Positions 1-10,128 of a DNA stretch of 31,267 nt are shown in pieces. The position numbers and the translations under genes were made by a program. The notes beneath the pieces are model-generated. The model worked only from the letters and a program-made list of their open reading frames with translations. It was not told where the DNA came from and did not search any database. Origin of the DNA: Phellopilus nigrolimitatus. Its lineage: Eukaryota; Basidiomycota; Agaricomycetes; Hymenochaetales; Hymenochaetaceae. The stretch's first letter is position 1. Every line of letters begins with the position of its first letter. The stretch spans positions 1-31,267 of the forward strand of contig JAJOHG010000299.1 of assembly GCA_021029095.1 (NCBI GenBank), read 5' to 3'.

Positions 1-330
1 TCAACCGACAACGAAAACGCCTGCTTGATTTTTATTCTCGCACCACGGAAAGTGCCGTCGGCACCATACTTTCAATCAGTGCTCTCTTTCATTCCCAGCC
101 TCTACTTTTTCGATTTAAATGTGGTCTAACCACCTCGTTTATGTATATTCCAGCCGATATTCGTCTGTTGGCCTTTGCTCAAACCCGTTGATTTAAATTG
201 TATAACAAGTTTTGGCGTGGACACGAATCGAAAACGACGCTTGTTTAGCAGTGTTTGGGTGATTCAGGGTCCAACCAAAGGACCAACAAACTGACCACGG
301 CGGGTGAAATCGACAAACCAGCAAGACCAA
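1..330. other. Upstream region of the eL33 gene
   Basis: No coding region is supported here. The stretch lies directly before the eL33 start codon and should contain its promoter and 5' UTR. It has no clear TATA box close to the start, which is common for ribosomal protein genes. I see no repeat or RNA gene. Confidence 0.5.
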
Positions 331-1039
331 ATGGGTTCCTCAAGGTAAGCATCTGTCGTCGTTTGCAACGCTGCTGGGCTGCTCGATGTCGGTTTGGATG
401 AGAAGGAGCGGTTAGATGTCGGGGAAAAGGTGGATGGTGGATATGGTGGTGGATGGCACGGACGGATAGCGGATGATACGGCTTGGACGTGGAGCGTGGA
501 CGGATGTCATCGAGCAGCTAGCTGGCTTAGAACCGACTTATCGCTCGTGAGTTCTCAGCACTAACCACTGCACTCTCTTCGCAGACTGTACTCCAAGGGC
601 CGCGTCCTCTCGCACAAGCGCGGCAAGCGCAACACCCGCCCGAACACCTCCCTCGTCGAGATCGAGGGCGTCACCAACAAGGAGGAGGCGCAGTTCTATC
701 TCGGAAAACGTGTAGCCTACGTCTACCGCGCAAAGCGCGAGGTCAACGGCTCCAAGGTCCGCGTCATCTGGGGGTCAGTACTTGCAGCAGCGATCTAACT
801 GTGTTCAGCGATTTCGAGATGCTTTGGTGCTGATGCTTCTGAATTGTACAGGCGCGTGACCCGCTCGCACGGCAACTCTGGCGTTGTCAAGTCAAAATTC
901 AGGTCGAACCTGCCCCCGCACGTTTTCGGCGCTTCCGTCCGTGTGGTGCGTTCATTTTCCCTGCTCGAAACGCTTCAAGCAGATTGTTCATCTAAAATTT
1001 CTCTGAATCCTTTAGATGCTGTACCCCTCGACGATCTGA
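331..1039 (+). CDS. RPL33: 60S ribosomal protein eL33 (L35Ae family)
   Basis: A structural protein of the large cytosolic ribosomal subunit. Four exons join cleanly: 331-344, 585-773, 852-945 and 1016-1039, giving 106 residues; family members are about 107. The protein opens [20 protein letters not shown] and contains the family hallmarks [11 protein letters not shown], then [15 protein letters not shown] and [19 protein letters not shown] at the C-terminus. The first exon codes only four full residues, and the first intron (240 nt) is much longer than the other two (78 and 70 nt), a layout often seen in ribosomal protein genes. I looked for a C/D or H/ACA snoRNA in that intron and found no convincing boxes. 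All splice sites are GT-AG and phases agree. Identification is close to certain. Confidence 0.95.
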
Positions 1040-1699
1040 TCTCCCTATAGCCTATCGCCTGTGTCCATGTTACATGCTGCATTATTCTTTTTTCTTATCT
1101 ACTCGTTCTGCAATGACATGACATATGTGTATGGCATCCTGGTCTGATCTCCCTCCTCGCCGCCGTTCCTGCTAGTCTGGCCCAGCGCAAAGTAAAATTC
1201 CCCCCACCACCCTGTCGATATTCGCTCGCTTCCGCACGCTCGCGCACCTTGCTTTGGAAAGTCGCGGTGTCTCATAAGTGCTTGACCTTTCGGTCTCAAG
1301 TATTCCGTCACCAAGTGCTCCAGTGTCTCCTATACTTCATAAGCATTGATTGCCCCTTGAGTGGTGAGAAAGCCGCACCAGGCATATCCCGGCTTACTTG
1401 AGGCACAAGCGTGTCTTTTGAGTCTTCCTCTTTGACATGATACATAAGTCTCGCACAAATTGGCCTTTAATTTCTTGTTACTGGAAACAAGGCTAGCGAT
1501 CTCACTGTAACGGACGACACGATCTCGGTTCGCAGAAATAACAAACTTCATTTCGGCCTGGCCCGCGACTGCATTTCATTTCGATCTGACCCGCGACTGT
1601 CAAATAGCTGTCAGTGTAAACACTGTGAAGCCTATTATTTCCACCAGTCTCAAATGACCGTCATTACACAGATGAAGATCCATTAAGTGCAATCTCAAG
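1040..1699. other. Gene-free stretch between eL33 and tRNA-Ser
   Basis: This holds the eL33 3' UTR and spacer. Short open frames on the minus strand (1099-1551) have no recognisable content. Two near-identical 23-base units (1549-1571 and 1577-1599, three mismatches) form a small imperfect tandem duplication. A 6-bp perfect inverted repeat with a 2-base spacer lies at 1612-1625. Neither looks functional. Confidence 0.4.
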
Positions 1700-1806
1700 G
1701 ACACCGTAGCAAAGTGGTTACTGCGACAGATTCGAATATTAGTAAGCTCTGCTTAGTAAGCATCTGTTCCTCTTTGAGGGCGTAGGTTCGAATCCTGCCG
1801 GTGTCG
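1700..1806 (+). tRNA. tRNA-Ser (anticodon CGA) with a 25-nt intron
   Basis: The full cloverleaf can be drawn. The acceptor stem GACACCG (1700-1706) pairs perfectly with CGGTGTC (1799-1805), with discriminator G at 1806. The D stem is GCA/TGC (1709-1711/1722-1724) with GG in the loop. The anticodon stem ACAGA/TCTGT (1726-1730/1763-1767) is perfect. T33 is followed by anticodon CGA (1733-1735) and A37, then an intron (1737-1761) at the canonical position after base 37. A class II variable arm has stem CCTC/GAGG (1769-1772/1776-1779). The T arm is GTAGG-TTCGAAT-CCTGC (1782-1798). The long variable arm, G73 and CGA together assign serine (decodes UCG). Mature length is 82 nt before CCA addition. 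The intron itself can form a short hairpin (GCTTA/TAAGC). Confidence 0.95.
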
Positions 1807-1824
1807 TAAAGGAATAGTTTTATG

Positions 1825-1835
1825 TTTTTTTTTTT
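1825..1835 (+). terminator. RNA polymerase III T-run terminator of the tRNA gene
   Basis: A run of eleven T residues begins 19 nt after the end of the tRNA. That position and length match a Pol III stop signal. Confidence 0.85.
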
Positions 1836-2112
1836 CATATTACGATGCCGTTTTCCAGACCGATATGTACTGATTCACTAGTATACGCCGAAACATGATG
1901 CTTTTCTTGTGCTTTGGGACGAATAGGTCAGACATTGTCATGTCCGAAGTTTAGCGCTCGTGAGGAGACAGACCAAAAAATGATATGTATGTATATGTTG
2001 GGTACATGAATAAAATCGTACAACGATTAGGCAAAAGTAAGTACAATACATATGTATGAGTGAGACTCAGAATCGTACAAATGGAAGCCGCAAGTGAGTG
2101 CTAGAATCGCCT

Positions 2113-3134
2113 CTACTCGACGTCGAAAAGCAGGACCTCCGCAACGCGGTCCCCGACATTCTCAACCAACAAGTTCCTTCCGACCTCGCCATAAATATAC
2201 GCCCCATCCCCTTCCCTAAGGACGAGCTCCGCGCCCTCACCGGAGATTTTCACGGACGCACCATTTGCCGCCTTCGGGTTGTAGCCCGACGTCTGCACGA
2301 CGTGCATGTACGCCTTGCGCTGTGCGGACGCGGCGGCAGCTTCGCCTGCTGCTGATGTGCTGGGAAATGTGTGTGCGAGCGAAGTGGAGGGGGAGATGAG
2401 CGTCGCGTAGAGCGACACGGGGGACTGCACAGGCGCGGGCCCCGCGCCTTCGCGCTCGAGGATCACGCTCGGGGAGGTAGTGGGGGCGACGACGTGCGCC
2501 CATTTGTCTTTCTTCTCCTCGTCGGTGAAGTGTCTGTGAGTACGTGTAAATAAAGAGGGGCTTTGCAAGACCGCATGAACTCGGCGTACCGAGTGAAGTA
2601 CTTGGGGGCGAGCCCGTTCTTCCAAGGCTGCGTCCAAATCTGCAGGAAATGGACCTGCGTGGGGCCGTGGGCTTTCTCGCTGTGCCGGATGCCTGTGCCT
2701 GCGGACGTGAGCTGGACATCGCCGCGCTTGAGAACCTCCATATTTCCCATCGAATCGCGACTGATGCGGGGGAAGGGCGGAGACAGGAGAGTTACTACAT
2801 ATTATATGCTCCAGCGATAAAAAAAGGACGGTGGGCTTACTGCTCGAGCTCGCCGCTCACGACGTATGAGAAAATCTCGAATTCACGGTGCCCGTGTGTG
2901 CCGAAGCCCGTGCGTGGCTCGACGCGGTCCTCATTGATCACGCGAAGAGCACCCAACTGCTCGTGCTTGTCGTCTTGGTACCTACGTATGGGCAAGGTAG
3001 TCAGTAACTTAGTGGTTCACAGTTGCGACTAACACCACTTACGACGCAAAGGAGAAAGTATGGAAGGACCTGAGCCATGAATGGTCGGCGTTGCCTCGCT
3101 CGGTGCTCTTGCGGGGGATTATCTTCATGGCCAT
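2113..3134 (-). CDS. Pirin-family bicupin protein
   Basis: Exons on the minus strand are 3134-3043, 2981-2841, 2760-2590 and 2533-2113, giving 274 residues (pirins are about 290). The start MAMKIIPRK was chosen because it begins the conserved block ending HSWLRSFHTFSFAS; no in-frame ATG was found just upstream. The N-terminal cupin carries the metal ligands of pirins: H60 and H62 in GFGTHGHREFEIFSY, and H104 and E106 in SAGTGIRHSEKA. Also typical are GELEHRDSMGN and HFLQIWTQPW. The C-terminal cupin (about residues 180-274) is less conserved. Pirins are iron-binding; some act as nuclear transcription cofactors and some cleave quercetin, so the substrate here cannot be told from sequence. The gene is divergent from RSA4 with 298 bp between start codons. 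Confidence 0.92.
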
Positions 3135-3258
3135 ATTAGCGGCGGATGTGGATAGAGACAAGCTGAGAGCTTTTGAGGAACTGACGCAAGCTCGAGATGC
3201 GTTCAAGACGGAGCGGAGCAGAGGAGACAGGATGGGTACAGTTGCGTTCTGGTCGAGA

Positions 3259-3289
3259 TTTTATAGCAGTCCATGGTCTCTTTTATAAG
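3259..3289. promoter_or_regulatory. Divergent TATA-like pair between pirin and RSA4
   Basis: TATAAAA reads on the minus strand at 3265-3259, about 125 bases before the pirin start. TATAAG reads on the plus strand at 3284-3289, about 144 bases before the RSA4 start. Each faces its own gene, so they are plausible TATA boxes. No transcription start is known. Confidence 0.4.
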
Positions 3290-3432
3290 GCTCGGACCCT
3301 CGGGGGAGTAAACGCGCGCGTGTAGCAGTGTGTATGCGTGGTTGCCTTTTTTGTACATTGATCGAAATTTGCAGAACAAGTGCGAGTCGGGCGCTGACTG
3401 CTCCGCTCTCCGCTCACCGCTCGCTGCTGACA

Positions 3433-5354
3433 ATGGCGGCACTCCTGCCGCCCCCGAAACGCGCAAAGCTTTATCATGGCATACCGGAACCAGCGAAGAT
3501 TGCGCCTGCACCCGTGCCGAACATCGTCGTCCAATTTGTCGCAGAGGGCGACGGCAAAAGTCTCGCTCCCGCCGTGCAGCTTCCTGCTAACGTGAGCAGA
3601 GAAGACCTGGAACTGCTCGTCAACAGATTATCAACCAAGGTGTGTCGGGCCTTTTCCCCAGAACTTTGTTCGATTTTCTAATTTTGCAAAACAAAAATTT
3701 ACAGGATGAAGATCCTACTCCGTTCTCGTTCTACATTGCTCTACCTCCCCCTAAAGACGGCCCGTCGAGCGCACCAACGCGCGTGACCATCTCAAAATCC
3801 ATCGATGCCGACGTCCTCTCCAACCCAAACTACGACTTCACCGCCGAAGACAAGTTCACGGTCTACTGCTCCCCGCAGGCCGTCTTCAAGGTGCGCCCCG
3901 CGACGCGCTGCTCGTCCTCGCTCTCGGGGCACAGCGCGCCCATCCTCTGCGCCGCGTTCTCCCCAACGGGCGCGCACCTCGCGACGGGCTCCGGCGACTG
4001 CACCGCGCGCCTGTGGGACCTCGCGTCGGAGACGCCGAGCCACACACTCGCGGGCCACCGCGGCTGGGTGCTCTGCCTCGAGTGGGAGGGCCGCGCGCGC
4101 CGCCTCGCGACGGGCGGGCACGACGGCCACGTGCGCCTGTGGGACCCCGCGACGGGCGCGCCCGTCGGCGACGCGATGCGCGGCCACGCGAAGTGGGTGA
4201 CCAGCCTCGCGTGGGAGCCGATACACCTCGACGCGGCGAACCCGCGCCTCGCGAGCGCGTCGAAGGACGGGACGGTGCGCGTGTGGAATCCGGCGACGAG
4301 GCGCGTGGAGTACTGCCTTGGGGGCCACGCGGCGAGCGTGAATTGTGTGAAGTGGGGCGGCGGCGGGGTTGGTGGGAAGGGCGCACTGTTCACGGCGTCG
4401 AGCGATCGGACGGTGAAGGTGTGGGATCCAAACGGGGTGCGCTCAGTCGATTTTCTCGGAGGTCCCTTCCACTCACCTTCTGAATCCTACCCAGGGAAAG
4501 CTGTTGCACACTTTAAAAGACCACGCGCATTGGGTGACGACGCTGGCGCTCAATACCGACTTCGTATTGCGCACTGGGCCGTATGACCATACCCCGAAAA
4601 AGCCGTCTTCAGATGAAGAAGGTAAATAAAATCGCCCCTCCCCCCGGTGTCTTCTCACTCCTGACATTCATCTCTCAGCGCAATCTCTCGCCCTCGCGCG
4701 ATACAATGCCGTCCTCTCCACGTCGCCCGAGCTGCTCGTCTCCGGCTCGGACGACCACACGCTCTTCCTCTGGTCGCTCTTCCCCTCGCGCACGGGCTCG
4801 TCCGCGCTCTCGGAGCAGGCGAGGGACGAAGCCACCGAGCGCGGCGGGAAGCTCAAGCCGATCGGCCGGCTGACGGGGCACCAGAAGCAGGTCGCGCACG
4901 TCGCGTTCAGCCCGGACGGCCGCTGGGCCGCGAGCGCGAGCTGGGACAGCAGCGTGCGCGTGTGGGACGGGCGGACGGGCAAGTGAGTCGCGTTCTTCTC
5001 CCCTTCCCCCCTCACGTCACTGCTGGCCGGGGAGCTGATTGAACGGGTTGAAAATCCAGGTTCGTCGCGACGCTCCGCGGGCATGTTGGCGCTGTCTACC
5101 GCCTCACGTGGTCGGCAGACTCGCGGCTCCTCGTGAGCGCGAGCAAGGACAGCACGCTGAAGGTCTGGGATCTCAAGACGTACAAAATAAAAACGGACCT
5201 GCCAGGCCACACGGACGAGGTGTATTGCGTAGACTTCGTCGCGGACAAGCTCGTGAGCGGCGGTCGCGATCGCCTGGTGAAGATGTGAGTGTCCTCTCCT
5301 CTTTGGCCAAGCAAGCTGGCTCTGATTATTCTCCGCCATAGTTGGAAAAATTAG
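3433..5354 (+). CDS. RSA4: Ribosome assembly protein Rsa4 / Notchless (NLE1), WD40
   Basis: An essential 60S assembly factor. In yeast its N-terminal NLE domain docks on the MIDAS domain of the AAA ATPase Rea1, whose pull releases early factors from the pre-60S particle in the nucleus. Exons are 3433-3639, 3705-4436, 4495-4621, 4679-4982, 5060-5284 and 5342-5354, giving 535 residues (yeast about 515). The NLE domain lies at about residues 29-130, followed by a WD40 propeller with repeats such as [58 protein letters not shown] and [12 protein letters not shown]. The block [14 protein letters not shown] (here [11 protein letters not shown]) after the fifth repeat and the C-terminal KIWKN are family-specific. 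The last exon has only 13 nt. Exon 2 is extremely GC-rich, which creates long meaningless open frames in other frames. It converges on the H4 gene. Confidence 0.95.
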
Positions 5355-5588
5355 CTCGTAAATTTTATTGTTCAACTCTTAGCCACATATCATCATCTGC
5401 TTACTTGCTTAGACCACATGCACGCATTGTATCACGTACAAGACACAACAACAGTTCACGCTCACACTAGATCGCAAAGTAGCCAGGCGACTTCGCCGCG
5501 AGAAATAAGATATTATGCAGTAGTGGATACAAAAGAAGTACAGATGGCGAGAAGGAACAGATGATAAGCACGAAGAAGAAAGAGGAGT

Positions 5589-6026
<438 letters not shown>

Positions 6027-6037
6027 GGTAGTGTAGA

Positions 6038-6061
6038 GTGGTGGTGGTGGTGGTGGTGGTG
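6038..6061. repeat. (GTG)8 trinucleotide microsatellite in the H4 leader
   Basis: Eight GTG units on the plus strand, read as CAC in the H4 transcript, ending only about 11 bases before the H4 start codon. It lies in the predicted 5' UTR. Confidence 0.85.
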
Positions 6062-6159
6062 TGGTTAAGTGTCAAGTGTGTTTTGCAGGCTGCGAGGAGC
6101 GAGTGTGCAAGTGGGCGGTAAGAGTGAGTGGGAGGTCAGCAGCCCAAAGAGGGCCGTCC

Positions 6160-6166
6160 TTATATA
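6160..6166 (-). promoter_or_regulatory. TATA box of the H4 gene
   Basis: TATATAA on the minus strand, 134 bases before the H4 start codon and inside the shared histone promoter. Confidence 0.7.
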
Positions 6167-6260
6167 GGAGCTGAGCGTAAGCAGGTGGCTGTGCAACATT
6201 TCGTGTATCCGAGTGCAACACAACAGAACACCACAATGCACGTGACCAAGTCGGGCGGGG

Positions 6261-6267
6261 TATATAA
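6261..6267 (+). promoter_or_regulatory. TATA box of the H3 gene
   Basis: TATATAA on the plus strand, 109 bases before the H3 start codon. With the H4 box it frames a roughly 95-bp core between the two promoters. Confidence 0.7.
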
Positions 6268-6375
6268 CTAGCAGGTGCGTCTTGCTTTGGCTCATCCACT
6301 TTCAACCAACGCCCGTCACCACCGCCAACCAAACAACCAAATCAACCCAGCCACCAACCTTTCACATAATCTGAA

Positions 6376-6913
6376 ATGGCTCGTACCAAGCAGACCGCGC
6401 GCAAATCTACCGGTGGTAAGTCTTCTCCGCCTTCATCCCTTGGACGGACGCGGTGCTCACTTCACCCGTTCCTACAGGCAAAGCCCCGCGTAAACAGCTC
6501 GCAGCCAAGTCGCAGGCGCGCAAGACGGCCGCGGCGACGACGGGCGGCGTGAAGAAGCCGCATCGCTTCCGTCCAGGAACGGTCGCGCTGCGTGAGATCC
6601 GGCGGTACCAGAAATCGACGGAGCTGCTTATCCGCAAGCTGCCATTCCAGCGGCTGGTGCGCGAGATCGCGCAGGACTTCAAGGTTCATCCACTGCCCTG
6701 TGATTGTCATTTGACTCGTGCTGACTCCGAGTTTGTTTCTAGACGGACCTCCGGTTCCAGTCGTCGGCGGTGATGGCTCTGCAGGAGGCGTCTGAGGCGT
6801 ACCTCGTCTCGCTGTTTGAGGACACGAACCTCGCAGCCATCCACGCGAAGCGCGTCACGATCCAGCCGAAGGACCTTGCCCTCGCCCGCCGTCTTCGTGG
6901 GGAGCGCTCTTAA
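6376..6913 (+). CDS. H3: Histone H3 with a lengthened N-terminal tail
   Basis: Core histone H3. Exons are 6376-6415, 6478-6683 and 6743-6913. The product is 138 residues including Met, whereas canonical H3 is 136. The fold from [19 protein letters not shown] to the end ([10 protein letters not shown]) is standard and unbroken. The difference is in the tail: after KQLA the sequence reads [18 protein letters not shown], where canonical H3 reads TKAARKSAPATGGVKK. This gives one extra residue before the ARK motif and one after it, and the usual T22 is Ala, S28 is Thr and P30 is Ala. The K4, K9 and K14 region is canonical. The reading is directly supported by the genomic codons and is not a splice artefact, because the change lies inside exon 2. 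Both introns are short (62 and 59 nt). Confidence 0.96.
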
Positions 6914-7692
6914 TCTCCTTCGTTCTCCGTTCCACGTTCCGTAATATTATCTTTCGTCTCGCTCTATCTACTGTAATTCTATTACTGTATGACCATTGAC
7001 TACTATGCCCTGCTAGATTTGTCCTATGTTACCATGCCCAATGCGCAGAGCTGTCTGTCTACTTATGTGTGATTGTGTGTGGCTTGCTCTGTGACTCAAG
7101 GTTGTGCTGAGTTCCGGTTAAAATGTGGTTGAAGAAATGACTCCACACCCTCAATGTCGGGTGCCGATTACTACGTAATTGCTGCAGCGACATGTGTCAC
7201 AATGTAGCAACCTTAGTTAGCTGCTATGTTTTGTTCCAAACTTTTTTCTTTCTTTCAAGCTGCGTCCAGATGAACATTCCATTAGTGGTCTCCCTACAAG
7301 AGTGAGTTTCCAAATATAACAGGATGCTAGTATGGGCCAGTGTGGCCCGTGGAGTAAATCCATGTACATGATAGATCAAATAGCGTCGAGATAGAGGAGC
7401 CAGGAGATAACGAGAGATAAGCAGGGGGAGGTGGGGAAGGGGGTGACATGAAGGCGGAAACAGGATTTGAAATGCGAACATGCGAGTGCAGAGCGGGACC
7501 AGTGAGTGTGAGTACGTCAAACGTGTGGACATAAAAGCAAGAAACTAATGGGGGTAAAAGATAATAGGAAGGTGCAGAGTTGTCCACAGGCGCAGCGTCC
7601 GCTATAGAAGAAGGGGAAAACTAAATCTAAAAATACAAATCGTCCGTCCGGATTATTCTGCTTGCTATGCGCTGCGGCGAGGGCGGGTGGGG
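6914..7692. other. Convergent spacer between H3 and the aspartic protease
   Basis: This contains the 3' UTRs of the two converging genes. I see no RNA gene, repeat or supported coding region. Open frames on the minus strand around 7224-7587 lack recognisable content. Confidence 0.4.
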
Positions 7693-9286
7693 TTATATGA
7701 TGGTCACGAAGACGCCCGCGACGAGCGAGAGCGCCAGGACGCCGGCGCTGAGCGCAGAAGGGGCGGAGAACGCGTGCAGACGGCTCGCAGCGTTGGACGA
7801 CGAGCGCGCGTTGCTCCCTCCCGTCGCCGTCACTGCCGCAGCAACGCTGCCGAGCGTAGGTGTGGGCACCGTCGCCTTGACGTTGTCACTCATGTCGGTC
7901 GCGACGGTCGAGAGGTTCGCGAAGCCGACGGACGGCGGGTTGAAGCGGAAGACGGAGTATACGTTCTTGAGGAACGTGTCGCCGACGATCCACGCGGGCG
8001 TGCCCGAGCCGCTCATGTCGAGCTCGAAGAACCCGCCGAGGCACTCGCTGCTCGAGAGCTGCGTGAGCTGGAAATCCGCGCTGCTGATCGGCCACGTTTG
8101 GCCGCCGAACGTCATCGTGACCGAGACGTCCGTCGAGCACGGGTAGATGTAGTAGCCCTGGTAGTTGCCCGTGCCAGCCGTCGCGCCTGGTATCTGCGCA
8201 TAGAACGAGGAGATGACGCTCGAGGGCCCACCGACGAGGGTCGTTCCCGTGTCGATAGCGGCGTACGAACTCGACCCGGAAGGCAGCGTCACAGAGCTTC
8301 CTTGCACGGTCAGTTGGGTCAGAGGCAGAATCCAGTACGTGCCCTGCCCGCCCGGGATGTTTTGGAAGTCGATGTTGCCGGTGTACAGGCTAGTGTTAAC
8401 GAAGCCTAAAAGTAGACGTTGTCAGTCAAATTCTTAACAAGCACCGGTCTCAATCAAGATCGACGCACCCATGGTAAATGTGCCTCCCGGTTCAAGAGGT
8501 TGGGCATTTTGCTTCTCGACAAAACGAGTCAACTGGAAGGACATGACTGGCGAATCCCATGAGCCGCTTTGGACCAGATTCTGCCAAAAAGGCGTTGCTC
8601 CCGACGAGGCGATTTTCTGAAATGCTAGACCCATCAGACCTGAGACTGGGTCATTGAGCAGCCCGCTACTTATTTGGTCGCAGACCGCTGTACGTGAAAG
8701 AGCATGCATGATCAGGAAAATAAAATAAAATAAAAGCCGTATAGTATTACATACCGAAAGTCTGCTTCGAGACGGAGAAACCAGCCATCTGAATCGTATC
8801 CTGCGCCAAAGCACCTTGAGCTGCTCCGCTTCCGTAGGTAATGGAAAATGGAGTCGTGAGATTTTTAAACGAGGACGAAGCGCTGGAGTCGAAAGCGGGG
8901 ACGCCTCCGCAGGTGGTACAGCTTTGATCAGCGATCCAGAGGTCGCTGGACCCGGTGTCGAGAATGACATTGAAGGCGACGGGCGGTGTCCCAATGGCTA
9001 GCGAGCCATAGTAGGTCGAGTCGGCATTCTGGTTGACGATGAGGTTCGTGCCCGAAGTGCGTCTTGTTCTGCGGCGAGCGTTAGAGTCCGTAGGCTGGCC
9101 GGAGTACTTCGCAATGAGATTGTCCCGATGGGCCTTCGCCCAGAGACCCCATTCGTCATATGTGCGCTCGGGGGCGCGGCGGGAAAGCGAGATGGTCTGT
9201 CCCTGGGGGCCTGCTTGACCGGGCGCCGCAAAAGAGTCGCAGGCAAGGGAGATGAGGAGGGCGAGGGTGGAGGTAGATGGTCGCAT
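7693..9286 (-). CDS. Secreted aspartic protease, family A1, probable GPI anchor
   Basis: A pepsin-type endopeptidase active at acid pH. Exons on the minus strand are 9286-8755, 8687-8469 and 8405-7693, giving 487 residues. A signal peptide (about residues 1-20, LALLISLACDSFA) is followed by a propeptide with the basic stretch ARRRTRR at 70-76, a likely maturation site. The two catalytic motifs are DTGSSDLW (D110) and DTGTTLV (D302); the flap carries YGSG at about 151. Late conserved blocks are GGFFELD and WIVGDTFLKNVYSVF. After the catalytic domain come a Ser/Thr-rich stretch and a final hydrophobic segment (ALSAGVLALSLVAGVFVTII) ending the protein, the pattern of a GPI-attachment signal. The enzyme would thus sit on the plasma membrane or wall. 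The single genes on either side give no hint of a cluster. Confidence 0.93.
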
Positions 9287-10128
9287 AACTGTGAGTAGCC
9301 GCAGCGACGCCCGAGAGGAGGACAGGCAGAGGATGGAGGAGGGGGGTAGGAGTTTGTGGGAAAGAGCGTAAGCGAGCTCGACCTGCGAGCTACGTCGAGA
9401 TCTTATAAGCGAAGTGCGGAGTGGTCGGGTCTAAGATGAGGACCGGACCAGGAGAGGTGCGAAGCACAAGACAAGCCTAACTGCGCCTTCTTGCGTAAGC
9501 GACGCCACCGCAGCAGTCCGACTGCGCCCTCGGCTTCAAAACACAGTTAGATAAAGGACGGTGTCCCTCACAATTCATCGCTTTTCTCTGAAATACTTGA
9601 TTCCTTTCTCTAGGCCTTTCTACCCTTACCATAGCGCCAGCTCGGCGAGCCTCGGCATCGTCGATTTGGGATGACGAGTCTTTTGGAGTCTTACCTCCAT
9701 CTGTGACTAATACTAAACGACATAACGCATACGGCTTTCCTCGTACAAGTGCTTTATTTTGGCCAAGCTTCATTTCAAACTCGCCCACAGAAATCATTTC
9801 ATTTTAGCATGTAACATGCATTCACACCCGCGAATTCGTTCCTTCCTCGGGGTGGTCAGTGACGCTTCATGCTGCGGACAGGCTGTGATTCCGGTGCTGC
9901 GCCCTTATAAATCTCCTCCGACAGTGGCCACAGCCAGCCTCGGCGCCCGTCTCACGCATATTTAGCTTGGCAATTACGCTGCCGAAGCCGAATAAGCAGT
10001 CGATTGACAGAAATGGGCCTTGTCGTCCATGTTGCAATGCTCAGCGTTCTGAAAGCCTCAAAAAGTAAATTTTTATTCTCCTATGCCCCAATAAAATCAA
10101 TAAAAATTCACAAATGCAAGGCAAAGAA
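9287..10128. other. Protease promoter and spacer
   Basis: The right flank of the protease start should contain its promoter. The left flank of the neighbouring methyltransferase 3' end is AT-rich (10060-10110) and suits a polyadenylation region. An open frame at 9477-9797 on the minus strand has no recognisable domain or splice partner, and I do not call it. Confidence 0.4.
9402..9407 (-). promoter_or_regulatory. Candidate TATA box of the aspartic protease gene
   Basis: TATAAG on the minus strand, about 116 bases before the start codon at 9286, a usual fungal distance. Confidence 0.5.

Noticed and set aside
345..584. Possible snoRNA in the long first intron of the eL33 gene
   Set aside because: GATGA-like and GTGAG-like words exist, but no matching C, D, H or ACA box pair with correct spacing and terminal stem was seen.
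1099..1551. Two minus-strand open frames downstream of eL33
   Set aside because: They have no recognisable content and no splice partners, and lie in a 3' UTR/spacer region.
3792..4483. Several long open frames opposite or out of frame with RSA4 exon 2
   Set aside because: They are produced by the very high GC content and biased third codon positions of RSA4, and consist of Arg/Ala/Pro-rich nonsense.
7667..8409. Plus-strand open frames of up to 240 codons over the aspartic protease
   Set aside because: They are antisense to the protease exon, have Arg-rich composition, no domain and non-ATG or poor starts.
9477..9797. Minus-strand 106-codon frame between the protease and methyltransferase genes
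   Set aside because: No domain and no plausible exon neighbours; its initiator is not an ATG in good context.
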